Shown here piece by piece: positions 1 to 7,917 of a DNA stretch of 64,000 nt; positions within the stretch are counted from its first letter, which is position 1, and each line of letters opens with the position of its first letter. The notes beneath the pieces were generated by a model, which worked only from the letters and a program-made list of their open reading frames with translations, did not search any database and was not told the origin of the DNA. The position numbers and the translations under genes were made by a program. Source of the DNA: Desulfovibrio piger (lineage in GTDB: Bacteria; Desulfobacterota; Desulfovibrionia; Desulfovibrionales; Desulfovibrionaceae); contig NZ_OX636706.1 in assembly GCF_951793255.1 (NCBI RefSeq), forward strand, positions 2,926,001-2,990,000, written 5' to 3'.

Positions 1-22
1 GGGCGCGCCACCAGAAAAGTAA

Positions 23-57
23 GACGGTCACGGGACTTCCTGTGACCGTCTTTTTCT
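23..57 (+). terminator. Rho-independent terminator of a gene left of the window
   Basis: A 10-bp perfect stem (AGACGGTCAC / GTGACCGTCT) closes a short loop and is followed on the plus strand by TTTTTCTTTTT. It most likely ends a plus-strand gene lying before base 1. Confidence 0.75.
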
Positions 58-250
58 TTTTCGTCCTCTGCTCATCCCGTCGACAGGCGTAAGCACCTTT
101 TCCTGTGCCCAGCTTTTGAGAGCGCTCCATACCTCCCCCAATTGGAGATGATTCATACATACGGAAAAAGTCGCATAGGCTGCCATATTTTTCCATGTTA
201 TGGAACATCGATTTGCCATATCGCAATATCTGCAATGAACACACAACTAT
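58..250. other. Intergenic stretch left of the IS element
   Basis: No convincing gene. A 72-codon minus-strand open frame (28-246) runs back through the terminator at 23-57 and has no ribosome-binding site or recognisable motif, so I do not call it. The stretch probably holds the original flank into which the IS5-family element inserted. Confidence 0.4.
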
Positions 251-251
251 A

Positions 252-1110
252 GAAGTCATTTCATAATTCTGGAGAAAATTTAAGGTTTCGGTTAGTCTCA
301 AAAAATGAGCAAAGCCGAAATGCTAACTGATGATCAATGGTCTGTCCTGGAACCTCTTTTTCAGAAAGAGCGCACAGGCGCAGGACGTCCACAAATTCAT
401 TCTGACAGAGAAGTTTTAAATGGCGTCCTCTGGGTCTTGCGTACAGGCGCGGCATGGGCGGACTTACCGGACAGGTTTCCATCTTCCGCAACTTGCTATC
501 GGAGATTCAGCAAATGGGTAAAAGATGGAAGGCTTCGAAAAATTCTGGAGTCTCTGGCCCGGCATCTTGAAGATAATGGCCTGATAAATCTGGAAGAATG
601 CTTCATTGACGGCACATTCGTTGTCGCAAAAAAAGGGGCCCAAAAGTGGGAAAGACCAAGCGGGGCAAAGGTACGAAGCTCATGGTTATTGCTGACGCTT
701 CTGGTTTACCTATCGCCGTGTACACGGATTCTGCTAACCCTCATGAAGTCAGACTTGTCCAGGCTACAATCAATGAAATTGTCACGTTGGGACGACCCCG
801 AAGAATTATTGGGGATCGTGCCTATGACAGCGATCCGCTTGATGAAGCCCTTGCTTCTCAGGGAATTGAACTCATCGCGCCGCACCGCAAGAATCGTAAA
901 AAGCCGGCGACGCAAGACGGACGGCTCTTGCGCCGTTACAAAAGAAGATGGAAAATTGAACGCCTTTTTGCGTGGCTTAACAAATTTAAAAAGGCAATAA
1001 CTCGTTGGGAAAGGTGCGTTGAACGTTTTACGGCTCTTGTCCACCTTGCTTTTTCTATGATTTTGTTGAGAAGAGTTATAAAAATTGCCCATTAATTATG
1101 AAATGAGTTC
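252..1110 (+). mobile_element. IS5-family insertion sequence (IS427-like group), intact
   Basis: The element is about 859 bp. Imperfect terminal inverted repeats are seen at 252-268 (GAAGTCATTTCATAATT) and 1094-1110 (reverse complement GAACTCATTTCATAATT), 16 of 17 positions matching. A TA dinucleotide flanks both ends (250-251 and 1111-1112), which fits the short TA-type target duplication known for this group. It encodes one DDE transposase in two overlapping frames. It is clearly AT-richer than the chromosome beyond 4.3 kb, and so is the unit to its right. Both ends and the transposase look undamaged, so it may still be active. Confidence 0.88.
305..1095 (+). CDS. IS5-family DDE transposase, two frames joined by -1 frameshift
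   Basis: The first frame (from ATG 305) carries the N-terminal DUF4096-like helix-turn-helix region (LTDDQWSVLEPLF, GVLWVLRTGAAWADLP) and the first catalytic Asp in ECFIDGTFVVAKKG. The second frame, one base back, carries VGKTKRGKGTKLMVIAD, the second catalytic Asp in IIGDRAYDSDPLDEAL and the terminal Glu region RRWKIERLFAWLN. The frames meet at a run of seven A followed by four G (628-638). A -1 slip there reads AAA AAA AGG GGC and rejoins the family consensus exactly. The joined protein is about 263 residues, normal for the group. The first frame alone would read on to a 231-residue product lacking the last two catalytic residues. I see programmed frameshifting, not decay, because both frames are otherwise open. 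Confidence 0.88.
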
Positions 1111-1249
1111 TAATCATAGCACTATATTATCCATCATGCCCCATCAACTTGCTTGATTTCCAGAAAGCAATTATATAATTTATGAACAAGGATAATTATT
1201 TTTATATCCAACTTAAATAACAGTGCAAATTACATCAATATATACCAGT

Positions 1250-2620
1250 ATGCCTAATTTCGAATGTACCCGTTGCGGTGCCTGTTGCAGCCATCTCAGA
1301 GCATTTGGCGACCTTTATTCTGACCTCGATAACGGACGAGGAGTTTGCAGATTTTATGATCAGAAGAGTCATCTTTGTTTATGCTATGAACATCGGCCTC
1401 TCAAATGCCGCGTTCGTGAAGGCTATGTTTTCTTTAGCAAAACCATGTCGTTCGAGGAGTATATCCTCAAAACACGGCAAGGCTGCCTGTATCTGAGAGG
1501 ATTATCAGGGCAGCTTCCCAGTGACCTTGAGAAGCATGAGGTCGACGACAGTCTTTTTTCATCAAGCTGCATAGCAGACGGGAAACTATCAACAAGGAGG
1601 TACGCCATGCCACTGCCACTCATTCCAGTTCTCATTGGTGGAGCCGCGCTGCTCGCCGGGGGATATGGTGTCAAAAAAGGGCTCGATGCCAAGGAAAACT
1701 TTGACCGGGCGAAGGATATCTCGGCAGATGCCCAAAGGATCTATGATGATGCCGTGGAGCGTCTGGAAGATGTCCGGGAAGAAACGCAGGCCAGTCTGGA
1801 GGACCTGGGGAGAAAGAAGATCTCCATCCATAAAAAATTCTTGCTGCCATTTATCGAAACGGCTCAAAAAATAAAGAATATCGAGCATAACGACGACTTT
1901 GATTTTGATACCGACATTTGTATTACGGCAGACTTAGCAGAGATCCAGCAAATCTCTCTCGAGATTTCTAGTGTTCTTGCAAGCGGCGCTGCGGCGCTTT
2001 CAAGCGGTGCGCTGGCTGGCTTTGGTGCCTTTGGTGCAGCTGGCGCTTTAGCTTCGGCCTCTACAGGTACGGCAATCAGCGCTCTTAGCGGTGTTGCGGC
2101 AACTAATGCCACCTTGGCATGGTTCGGCGGTGGCGCGTTGGCTGCCGGAGGCCTGGGAATGGCGGGAGGGACTGTTGTCCTTGGCGGGATAGTGGCTGCT
2201 CCAGTTCTGGCTGTAGGAGGACTCGTCCTGGCGTCCAAATCGGAGGAAGCCATCGAAGATGCCCGTTCCAACCTCAGCAAGGCCAAGGCTGCGGCCGAAT
2301 CCATGCGTGCTGCCTGCACAGGAGCCCAGGCCATCATGGATGCTGCCGATGAGCTGCGGGACGTCATCGAAGAGCTGACCCCCTATTGCTATGCATTCAA
2401 TCGCAAACTCCAGGCAGTAGTGAACGAGGAAATAAACTACAGCATTATTAAAGAGGATCCCCAGAACAGGTTTGTGGTAAAAACATCCTTCGAGCTGGCC
2501 AAAACGGTCTCGAACATCCTCAAAACCCCTCTCTTTGATGATTCTGGTGCTGTCACGCGGGAACTCCGCACGCTTCTGAGAAAAAATACATCGTTTTTGC
2601 GACAGCTTGCTTTGATGTAA
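1250..2620 (+). CDS. Cysteine-cluster (YkgJ-like) domain fused to glycine-rich membrane-active-looking protein
   Basis: The ORF is open from GTG 1223; ATG 1250 is the likelier start. Residues 1-119 from that ATG form a YkgJ-type cysteine cluster: CTRCGACC, then cysteines in GVCRFYD, HLCLCYEHRP, LKCRV and QGCLYL, the pattern of a small metal- or Fe-S-binding domain. The frame then runs without a stop into a 337-residue protein starting at ATG 1607 behind an AGGAGG, so that part may also be made alone. This second part has a short N-terminal hydrophobic helix (MPLPLIPVLIGGAALLAGG), a charged coiled-coil-like stretch, a long Gly/Ala-rich hydrophobic block reminiscent of glycine-zipper or pore-forming segments, then a charged helical tail. 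Similar glycine-rich proteins occur widely as uncharacterised families. It sits 16 bp before the next gene, so the two form an operon. Function unknown; a membrane effector or stress role is inference. Confidence 0.7.
   Translation: MPNFECTRCGACCSHLRAFGDLYSDLDNGRGVCRFYDQKSHLCLCYEHRPLKCRVREGYVFFSKTMSFEEYILKTRQGCLYLRGLSGQLPSDLEKHEVDDSLFSSSCIADGKLSTRRYAMPLPLIPVLIGGAALLAGGYGVKKGLDAKENFDRAKDISADAQRIYDDAVERLEDVREETQASLEDLGRKKISIHKKFLLPFIETAQKIKNIEHNDDFDFDTDICITADLAEIQQISLEISSVLASGAAALSSGALAGFGAFGAAGALASASTGTAISALSGVAATNATLAWFGGGALAAGGLGMAGGTVVLGGIVAAPVLAVGGLVLASKSEEAIEDARSNLSKAKAAAESMRAACTGAQAIMDAADELRDVIEELTPYCYAFNRKLQAVVNEEINYSIIKEDPQNRFVVKTSFELAKTVSNILKTPLFDDSGAVTRELRTLLRKNTSFLRQLALM
1607..2620 (+). 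CDS. Internal-start product: glycine-rich helical membrane-associated protein
   Basis: This is the in-frame downstream part of the ORF above, listed separately because its own translation signal is stronger than the upstream one: AAGGAGG at 1594-1600 lies six bases before ATG 1607. No good ribosome-binding site precedes ATG 1250 or GTG 1223. The 337-residue product begins with an uncleaved-looking hydrophobic helix and has about 90 residues of Gly/Ala-rich hydrophobic sequence in its centre (for example AGGLGMAGGTVVLGGIVAAP). Either the cysteine domain and this protein are two genes whose separating stop codon was lost, or two forms are produced from one gene. The sequence alone cannot decide. 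Confidence 0.55.
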   Translation: MPLPLIPVLIGGAALLAGGYGVKKGLDAKENFDRAKDISADAQRIYDDAVERLEDVREETQASLEDLGRKKISIHKKFLLPFIETAQKIKNIEHNDDFDFDTDICITADLAEIQQISLEISSVLASGAAALSSGALAGFGAFGAAGALASASTGTAISALSGVAATNATLAWFGGGALAAGGLGMAGGTVVLGGIVAAPVLAVGGLVLASKSEEAIEDARSNLSKAKAAAESMRAACTGAQAIMDAADELRDVIEELTPYCYAFNRKLQAVVNEEINYSIIKEDPQNRFVVKTSFELAKTVSNILKTPLFDDSGAVTRELRTLLRKNTSFLRQLALM

Positions 2621-2636
2621 CTCGAGGAGGATCCCT

Positions 2637-4241
2637 GTGAGCTCTGTAGTCCATCTGCTAGACCCCCCGGACATTCTTGAAGCTCCCTCACAGCAAATGG
2701 CGATTCCCAAAGGGGTACTTCAAGACGTGGCTGATGAGGTCGGAAAACAGTTACTCCGGCGTTTCATGTCTGCCTTTGGCAGCAATCTGGCCCTTGCTGA
2801 CGGTGTAGCGTTGTATTCCAACCAGGTCGCTGCCTGCCGCTCCGTATACAACGTCACCCATAACAAAGATGGTTCCCTCAACAAGAGCCCTCGCGTATAC
2901 GGATTTATCTTTGAATCCCTTGCAGTGGGAGAACAAAATCGCGATGCGATCATCCAAAAAACAGGCGTGACCTACGACCGTGTGGATGACCTGTACTACC
3001 AGCAGTGCAAAGATGGGGAAAAACTGCCGCATGAAGATCTGGAATCTCTTGCGACGTTCAACAATCCCTATACGGATGTTGTCGGCTATGATGAATCCGG
3101 TATCAAGAGCAAACAGCAACTCAAGGCCGAAAAAGATACACGGGGCTTGCTGGAAGAACGCTACACTATCTCCCAGGATGACCAGGCGCCGGATGTGATC
3201 CTTGTGCCTGCGGATGATTACGAACACCACAAGGCCGAACTGGAGCGCATGGCGTGCAGCCAGAATGAGGAGCTGGCAGCTCGGGCCAAGGCGGCTCTTG
3301 CCAAATTGCGTAAAAGCTCCCTGACCCGTGACCAGATTAAGACGCAACAGGCTGCCTATACCCATGTGGCGATGCAGACGGTAAAGGACGGGGTCTGCCG
3401 GGCTGGCGAAAGGTCCATGCAAGGCATACTGGCCGAAGCGGGCATGCTGGTCATCGGTGGGGCTGTCTGGGAATTGCGGGATGCGGCGACGAATCCTTCA
3501 GAGCTCACCATCTGGCAGCGCTTGGAACGCTTCCTGGGCATCTTCTGGAAAAAGCTGACCGCAAGCGCTGTCGTACGTGTCGGCAAGGAATTTGCCCTTG
3601 AGGCCTTGCACCTCCTCTTTGGCGTGCTGCGGAATATCTTCAAATCCGCGGGGGCCCTGCTTTCGACCCTCGCCCAAGGGATCTCGACGGTTTGGGAATC
3701 CATATATGACTACCTTACCGGCAAAATAGAAAGCTTCTCCCAGCTGGTCACGGTCATCCTGAAGACGTTGACGACCGTCGGCATAGGTACGCTCGCCTTC
3801 ACGCTGGAACAGCAGTTGACGGCGCTCGGCATCCCCGGGATGCTGAGCGGTCTGATGGCAGCAGCACTGGCGGGTGTTGCCGTCGTGTTCGCCAATCGTT
3901 CCATCGACGCGACGATTTTCACGCTGACGAACCTCTTTTCCCGTGTCGATGCCTCCCGGCTTCGTCGGGAACAGATAGAAACTGTCTGCCGCGAAGCCAT
4001 TCCCCGCTTGCGCATGCAGAGAAGGGCCCTAGAAGCCTCTTTGCAGAAGTATTATGCTGAACGGGCGCGTCTGTTCAGATCTAACTTCACTGACCTGCGA
4101 GAAGCCCTGGCTTCCCGGGACAGCATGCGGACCTGCATGGCACTCGAATCTCTCAACCAGGCCTTCGGCTGTACGCTTGGCTGGAAGACCGACAAAGAAT
4201 TCGATGAAATGATGGAGAGCGACGCCCCGCTCATCCTCTGA
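2637..4241 (+). CDS. Uncharacterised 534-residue membrane protein, partner of the preceding gene
   Basis: GTG start chosen because AGGAGG (2624-2629) lies seven bases upstream. The N-terminal half (about 1-250) is soluble and charged, with no signal peptide: it has VGYDESGIKSKQQLKAEKDT, then DVILVPADDYEHHKAELERM and a Lys/Ala-rich helical stretch. Residues about 260-420 hold several hydrophobic or amphipathic segments (AGMLVIGGAVWELRD, EFALEALHLLFGVLRNIF, MLSGLMAAALAGVAVVFA). The C-terminal 110 residues are a charged helical tail rich in Arg and Glu. I do not recognise a named family. The tight spacing to the glycine-rich protein, shared low GC and neighbouring IS suggest a horizontally acquired two-component module. 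A transport, toxin or defence role is possible but unproven. Confidence 0.7.
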   Translation: MSSVVHLLDPPDILEAPSQQMAIPKGVLQDVADEVGKQLLRRFMSAFGSNLALADGVALYSNQVAACRSVYNVTHNKDGSLNKSPRVYGFIFESLAVGEQNRDAIIQKTGVTYDRVDDLYYQQCKDGEKLPHEDLESLATFNNPYTDVVGYDESGIKSKQQLKAEKDTRGLLEERYTISQDDQAPDVILVPADDYEHHKAELERMACSQNEELAARAKAALAKLRKSSLTRDQIKTQQAAYTHVAMQTVKDGVCRAGERSMQGILAEAGMLVIGGAVWELRDAATNPSELTIWQRLERFLGIFWKKLTASAVVRVGKEFALEALHLLFGVLRNIFKSAGALLSTLAQGISTVWESIYDYLTGKIESFSQLVTVILKTLTTVGIGTLAFTLEQQLTALGIPGMLSGLMAAALAGVAVVFANRSIDATIFTLTNLFSRVDASRLRREQIETVCREAIPRLRMQRRALEASLQKYYAERARLFRSNFTDLREALASRDSMRTCMALESLNQAFGCTLGWKTDKEFDEMMESDAPLIL

Positions 4242-4283
4242 CTTCTTCCACGAATTCGAGCCTCCCGGCATGTTTCTCCAAAA

Positions 4284-4320
4284 GAAAGGCGGCCACATGG
4301 TTCGCATGTGACCGCCTTTC
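4284..4320 (+). terminator. Terminator closing the accessory unit
   Basis: A stem of about 16 bp (GAAAGGCGGCCACATG against GCATGTGACCGCCTTTC, one mismatch) with a GTTC-type loop, 40 bases after the stop of the membrane protein gene. Short A/T tracts lie on both sides, so it could work in both directions and also end the minus-strand acetyltransferase gene. Confidence 0.7.
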
Positions 4321-4390
4321 TGAATATCCCTTTGCGATCCCGCTCCCGTTTTTCGAGCACAAGAGCCGCTGACGTACTATAACAACTTCT

Positions 4391-4837
4391 TTACACAGCC
4401 TCTTTCTCCAGCCGGTACAGGGTCAGGCCGTGCGGCAGGGGCGTCTCTTCACTGACGGTATAGCCCAGCCACAGCAGTGGCCGCAGATCCGCGGCATCCC
4501 GTGCCGGGAACAGCAGTTCGCGCCGGGCCTCGGGCAGCAGGCTTTCCATCTGCAACAGCAGCATGGTCTCCACATACTGTCCCTGCCATTGCGGATGCAC
4601 CAGCAGCTGGGCCAAATGCTGTCCGCCGTCCACTTCTCGCCCGCCTACGGCACCCACCATGGTGTCGTCTTCCATCAGGGCCCGCAACACCACGCCGTGA
4701 GCAAAAAAATCCTCCAGCGAATCTCCGGCCGTTTCGGGCAAAGGCTGCCCTTCCGGCAGCAGACGCGCCCGCACCATTTCCTGCAACTGTACAAGAGCAG
4801 CCAGATCTTCCCGGCCGGCCTTTTCAAGACGGATCAT
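4391..4837 (-). CDS. GNAT-family N-acetyltransferase
   Basis: 148 residues from the ATG at 4837, chosen because AAAGGAGG lies eight bases upstream; a longer open frame to 4942 has no such signal and runs toward the divergent folC. The fold order of GNAT enzymes is visible: N-terminal MIRLEKAGREDLAALVQLQE, a central strand VGAVGGREVDGGQHLAQLLV, then the acetyl-CoA-binding region VHPQWQGQYVETMLLLQME, where the usual R/Q-x-x-G-x-A loop is degenerate. The C-terminal motif ARDAADLRPLLWLGYTVSEE matches the strand-loop typical of the family. The substrate cannot be predicted. It is transcribed away from folC. Confidence 0.72.
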   Translation of the reverse strand: MIRLEKAGREDLAALVQLQEMVRARLLPEGQPLPETAGDSLEDFFAHGVVLRALMEDDTMVGAVGGREVDGGQHLAQLLVHPQWQGQYVETMLLLQMESLLPEARRELLFPARDAADLRPLLWLGYTVSEETPLPHGLTLYRLEKEAV

Positions 4838-5069
4838 GCATAGCCTCCTTTTCGGAATCCAGCCTAGCAAGGGAATGGGACTGCCGCAAGCAGCCCGGTC
4901 TGCAACAGGCATCACTATGCTGCCCGATCCCCCGGCCACCACTTGCAGTCAGTACGCCGCAGCAGCCACAGGCATAAAATATTTTTTTCGTACGGCCATC
5001 CTGCGATGGAACGTTTTTCCCCTTGGCGCAAGCGCTGACAAGGACAGGGAATTGTGGCATGGTCGCGGC

Positions 5070-6353
5070 ATGAAGACTGCAAAGCATTTCACGACCATCG
5101 ACCAGATCTGGGAACACCTGGACGGCCTTGGTTTCTTCCACATGGACCTGAGCCTGACGCGCATGGAGACCGCCCTCTCCCGCCTGGGCCTTTCCCGCCC
5201 GCCCTTTGTGGTGGCCCAGATCGTGGGCACCAACGGCAAGGGCTCCACGTCCGCCTTTCTGGACAGCCTGTCCCGCGCCCACGGCTGCCGCACCGGACTC
5301 TATACCTCGCCGCACTTCCTTTCCCCCTGCGAGCGCATCCGCATCGACGGCGTCCCTCTGCAAGAAGACCTGTGGCCCGGGCTGGCTACGGAAGTCTACG
5401 CGGCGCGACCGGACCTGACCTATTTCGAATTCCTGACCGTGCTGGCCATACTGGCCTTTGCCCGTCAGGGCGTGCAGCTGGCCGTCATGGAGGCCGGGCT
5501 GGGCGGCGCCCATGACGCCACCACGGCCCTGGCCAGCGACCTGACCTGCTTCGCGCCCGTGGCCATGGATCATGCCGCCATCCTGGGCCCCACCCTGCGA
5601 GACATCGCCCTGGACAAGTGCGGCGCCATCCGCCCCCGCGTGCCGGTGGTCAGCGCGCCCCAGTTCCCGGCTGCCGAAGAGGTCCTGCGCCGTCAGGCCG
5701 AACGGCTGGCCGCTCCCCTGAACATCGTCGAGCCCCTGCCGGGCAACATGCCGCTGGGGCTGGCCGGGCCGCACCAGCGCATCAATGCCGCCGTGGCCCT
5801 GCACGCCTGGCAGGCCCTGGCCCCGCGCCTGCATGTGACGCCGCGGCCCGATGCCGTGGCTCGGGGACTGGCCCGGGCCTTCGTGCCCGGCCGTTTGCAG
5901 TCCGTGCCCGCCACGGACCAGCATCCGCCCCTGCTGCTGGACGGCGCCCACAATGCCCACGGCATGGCCGCCCTGCTGGCCCATGTGCGCCAGTCCGGCC
6001 TGCGCCCGCGCGCGGCCATCTATTCCTGCCTGGGCGACAAGGACTGGCACCCGGCCCTGATGCTGCTCAAGCGGGCCCTGGGTGACGCGCCGCTCTTCAT
6101 CCCGGCCCTGCACAACGAGCGCGCCGCCGACGCCGCCCAGGTGGTGGCCGCCGCCAACGCTGCGGCCCCGGCCCATGCCACCCTGCTGCCCGACGTGCGC
6201 AACGCCCTGGATGCCGTGCGCGACCTGCCCGGCGACGACAGGGCCCCGGTCATCATCAGCGGGTCCCTGTACATGCTGGCGGAATTTTACGGCCTCTACC
6301 CCCATCTGCTGGAACAGCCCGCCTCCGCCCGGGGCGCCAAGGAGGACGCATGA
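5070..6353 (+). CDS. folC: Dihydrofolate synthase / folylpolyglutamate synthase
   Basis: 427 residues, typical for FolC. It adds glutamate to dihydropteroate and extends the polyglutamate tail of folates, in the cytoplasm. The ATP-binding loop VGTNGKGSTSAFLDSLSRA, the TSPHFLSPCERIRIDG segment and the LLDGAHNAHGMAAL motif in the C-terminal domain are the family signatures. The open frame extends upstream to 4836, but that part overlaps the acetyltransferase promoter and has no homologous look, so ATG 5070 is chosen. It overlaps selA by four bases (ATGA), so the two are translationally coupled. FolP, the preceding enzyme of the pathway, is also in this window (20480-21394). Confidence 0.92.
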   Translation: MKTAKHFTTIDQIWEHLDGLGFFHMDLSLTRMETALSRLGLSRPPFVVAQIVGTNGKGSTSAFLDSLSRAHGCRTGLYTSPHFLSPCERIRIDGVPLQEDLWPGLATEVYAARPDLTYFEFLTVLAILAFARQGVQLAVMEAGLGGAHDATTALASDLTCFAPVAMDHAAILGPTLRDIALDKCGAIRPRVPVVSAPQFPAAEEVLRRQAERLAAPLNIVEPLPGNMPLGLAGPHQRINAAVALHAWQALAPRLHVTPRPDAVARGLARAFVPGRLQSVPATDQHPPLLLDGAHNAHGMAALLAHVRQSGLRPRAAIYSCLGDKDWHPALMLLKRALGDAPLFIPALHNERAADAAQVVAAANAAAPAHATLLPDVRNALDAVRDLPGDDRAPVIISGSLYMLAEFYGLYPHLLEQPASARGAKEDA

Positions 6354-7750
6354 ACCACCTTTTCCGTGCCCTGCCGTCCATGGACGCCAGTCTGGATGCC
6401 CTGCTGACGGCGGACAAGGCCCTGCACGACCTGCCCCGCCCCCTGCTGCGCGAGGCCGTCACGGATTTCTGGAACAGCCGCCGCGACGACATCCGCGCCG
6501 GTCGCGTACAGGATGCCGCCGAACTGGCCCTGGAGGCCTGTCTGCCCGAGCTGCTGGCCTTCGTCCGCCGCAAGACGGCGCCGCGCCTGCGTAATGTCAT
6601 CAACGGCACCGGCGTGGTCATCCATACCAACATGGGACGTTCCGTGCTGGCCCGGAGTGCCCAGGAGGCCGTGCGCCGGGTCATCTCCGGCTACTGCAAC
6701 CTGGAGCTCGACCTGCACAGCGGCGGACGCGGCAGCCGCTACGTCATCATCGACGAGCTGCTCCAGCGCCTGACCGGCGCCGAGGCCGCCATGGTGGTCA
6801 ACAACAACGCCGCCGCCGTCCTGCTGGTGCTGGATACCTTCTGCAAGGGCGGCGAGGTCATCGTCTCGCGCGGGGAACTGGTGGAGATCGGCGGCAGCTT
6901 CCGCATCCCGGAAGTGATGGAAAAAAGCGGTGCCCGCCTGCGCGAAGTGGGCGCCACCAACCGCTGCCACCTGCACGACTACGCCGCGGCCATCAACGGA
7001 GACACCCGCGCCCTCATGCGCGTGCACACCTCCAACTACCGCATCGTGGGCTTCCATTCCGCCGTGCCCCTGCCCGATCTGGCGGCTCTGGCCCGGGAAC
7101 ACGGCCTGCCCGTCATCGAGGATCTGGGCAGCGGTTCCTTCATGGACTTTTCTTCCGTGGGCCTGCCCAACGAACCTACGGTGCCCGAAGTGGTGGCCGG
7201 AGGCGCCGACGTGGTGACCTTCTCCGGCGACAAGGTGCTGGGGGGCCCGCAATGCGGCCTCATCGTGGGCAGCCGGGAGCGCATCGAGGCCCTGAAAAAG
7301 AATCCCCTCACCCGCGCCCTGCGCTGCGACAAGCTGACCATGGCCGCGCTGGAAGCCACCCTGCGCCTTTATTGCGAGCCCGAACGCGCCCGCCGCGAGA
7401 TCCCGACCCTGCGCGACATCTGCCGGGACCCCAAAGACCTGGCCCGTGCCGCCCGCTCGCTGGCCGCCCGGCTGCGCCGCGCCCTGGGCCCCGCCTGCCG
7501 CATCAGCCTGCGCCCGGATGTTTCCCGCGTGGGCGGCGGCGCCTTCCCGGAACGCGACCTGCCCACCACCCTGGTCTGCCTGGAGCCCGCCGCCATGAGC
7601 GCCACGGCCCTCAAGCAGGCCCTGCTGGATACCACGCCGCCGGTGCTGGGCCGTCTGGAAGAAAGGAGCTTCTGCCTCGACCCGCGCACGCTCCTGCCCG
7701 AAGACCTGCCGCGCCTGACGGCCCTGCTCAAACAGCTGCTGGCCGGCTAG
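6350..7750 (+). CDS. selA: L-seryl-tRNA(Sec) selenium transferase
   Basis: 466 residues, PLP-dependent. It converts seryl-tRNA(Sec) to selenocysteyl-tRNA(Sec) using selenophosphate. Visible signatures are VINGTGVVIHTNMGRS, the YCNLELDLHSGGRGSR segment, AAMVVNNNAAAVLLVLDTF, VIEDLGSGSFMD and the PLP lysine in TFSGDKVLGGPQCGLI. The start overlaps the folC stop (ATGA). The cognate tRNA-Sec gene lies at 23632 in the same window. selB and selD are not in this window. The organism therefore very probably makes selenoproteins such as formate dehydrogenase. Confidence 0.95.
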   Translation: MNHLFRALPSMDASLDALLTADKALHDLPRPLLREAVTDFWNSRRDDIRAGRVQDAAELALEACLPELLAFVRRKTAPRLRNVINGTGVVIHTNMGRSVLARSAQEAVRRVISGYCNLELDLHSGGRGSRYVIIDELLQRLTGAEAAMVVNNNAAAVLLVLDTFCKGGEVIVSRGELVEIGGSFRIPEVMEKSGARLREVGATNRCHLHDYAAAINGDTRALMRVHTSNYRIVGFHSAVPLPDLAALAREHGLPVIEDLGSGSFMDFSSVGLPNEPTVPEVVAGGADVVTFSGDKVLGGPQCGLIVGSRERIEALKKNPLTRALRCDKLTMAALEATLRLYCEPERARREIPTLRDICRDPKDLARAARSLAARLRRALGPACRISLRPDVSRVGGGAFPERDLPTTLVCLEPAAMSATALKQALLDTTPPVLGRLEERSFCLDPRTLLPEDLPRLTALLKQLLAG

Positions 7751-7917
7751 AGCCTATTTCCGCCCGCACCCCGCTCCACAGCGCCATGCGGGCCATGCTT
7801 CCCGGCCATGCACCGGCCGGAGCATCACGCCCTGCCGCGGCTGCCGGACCTCCGGCCAGCCGGGCACCGGCTCCATGAAAAGGCAGCCGCAGTACCGCTG
7901 CCTAAAGGATACTGGAT

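Noticed and set aside
28..246. 72-codon minus-strand frame at the left edge
   Set aside because: Runs through a terminator and lacks start signal.
4824..6305. 493-codon minus-strand frame over folC
   Set aside because: Antisense to folC and composed of Gln/Gly/His repeats; no start signal.
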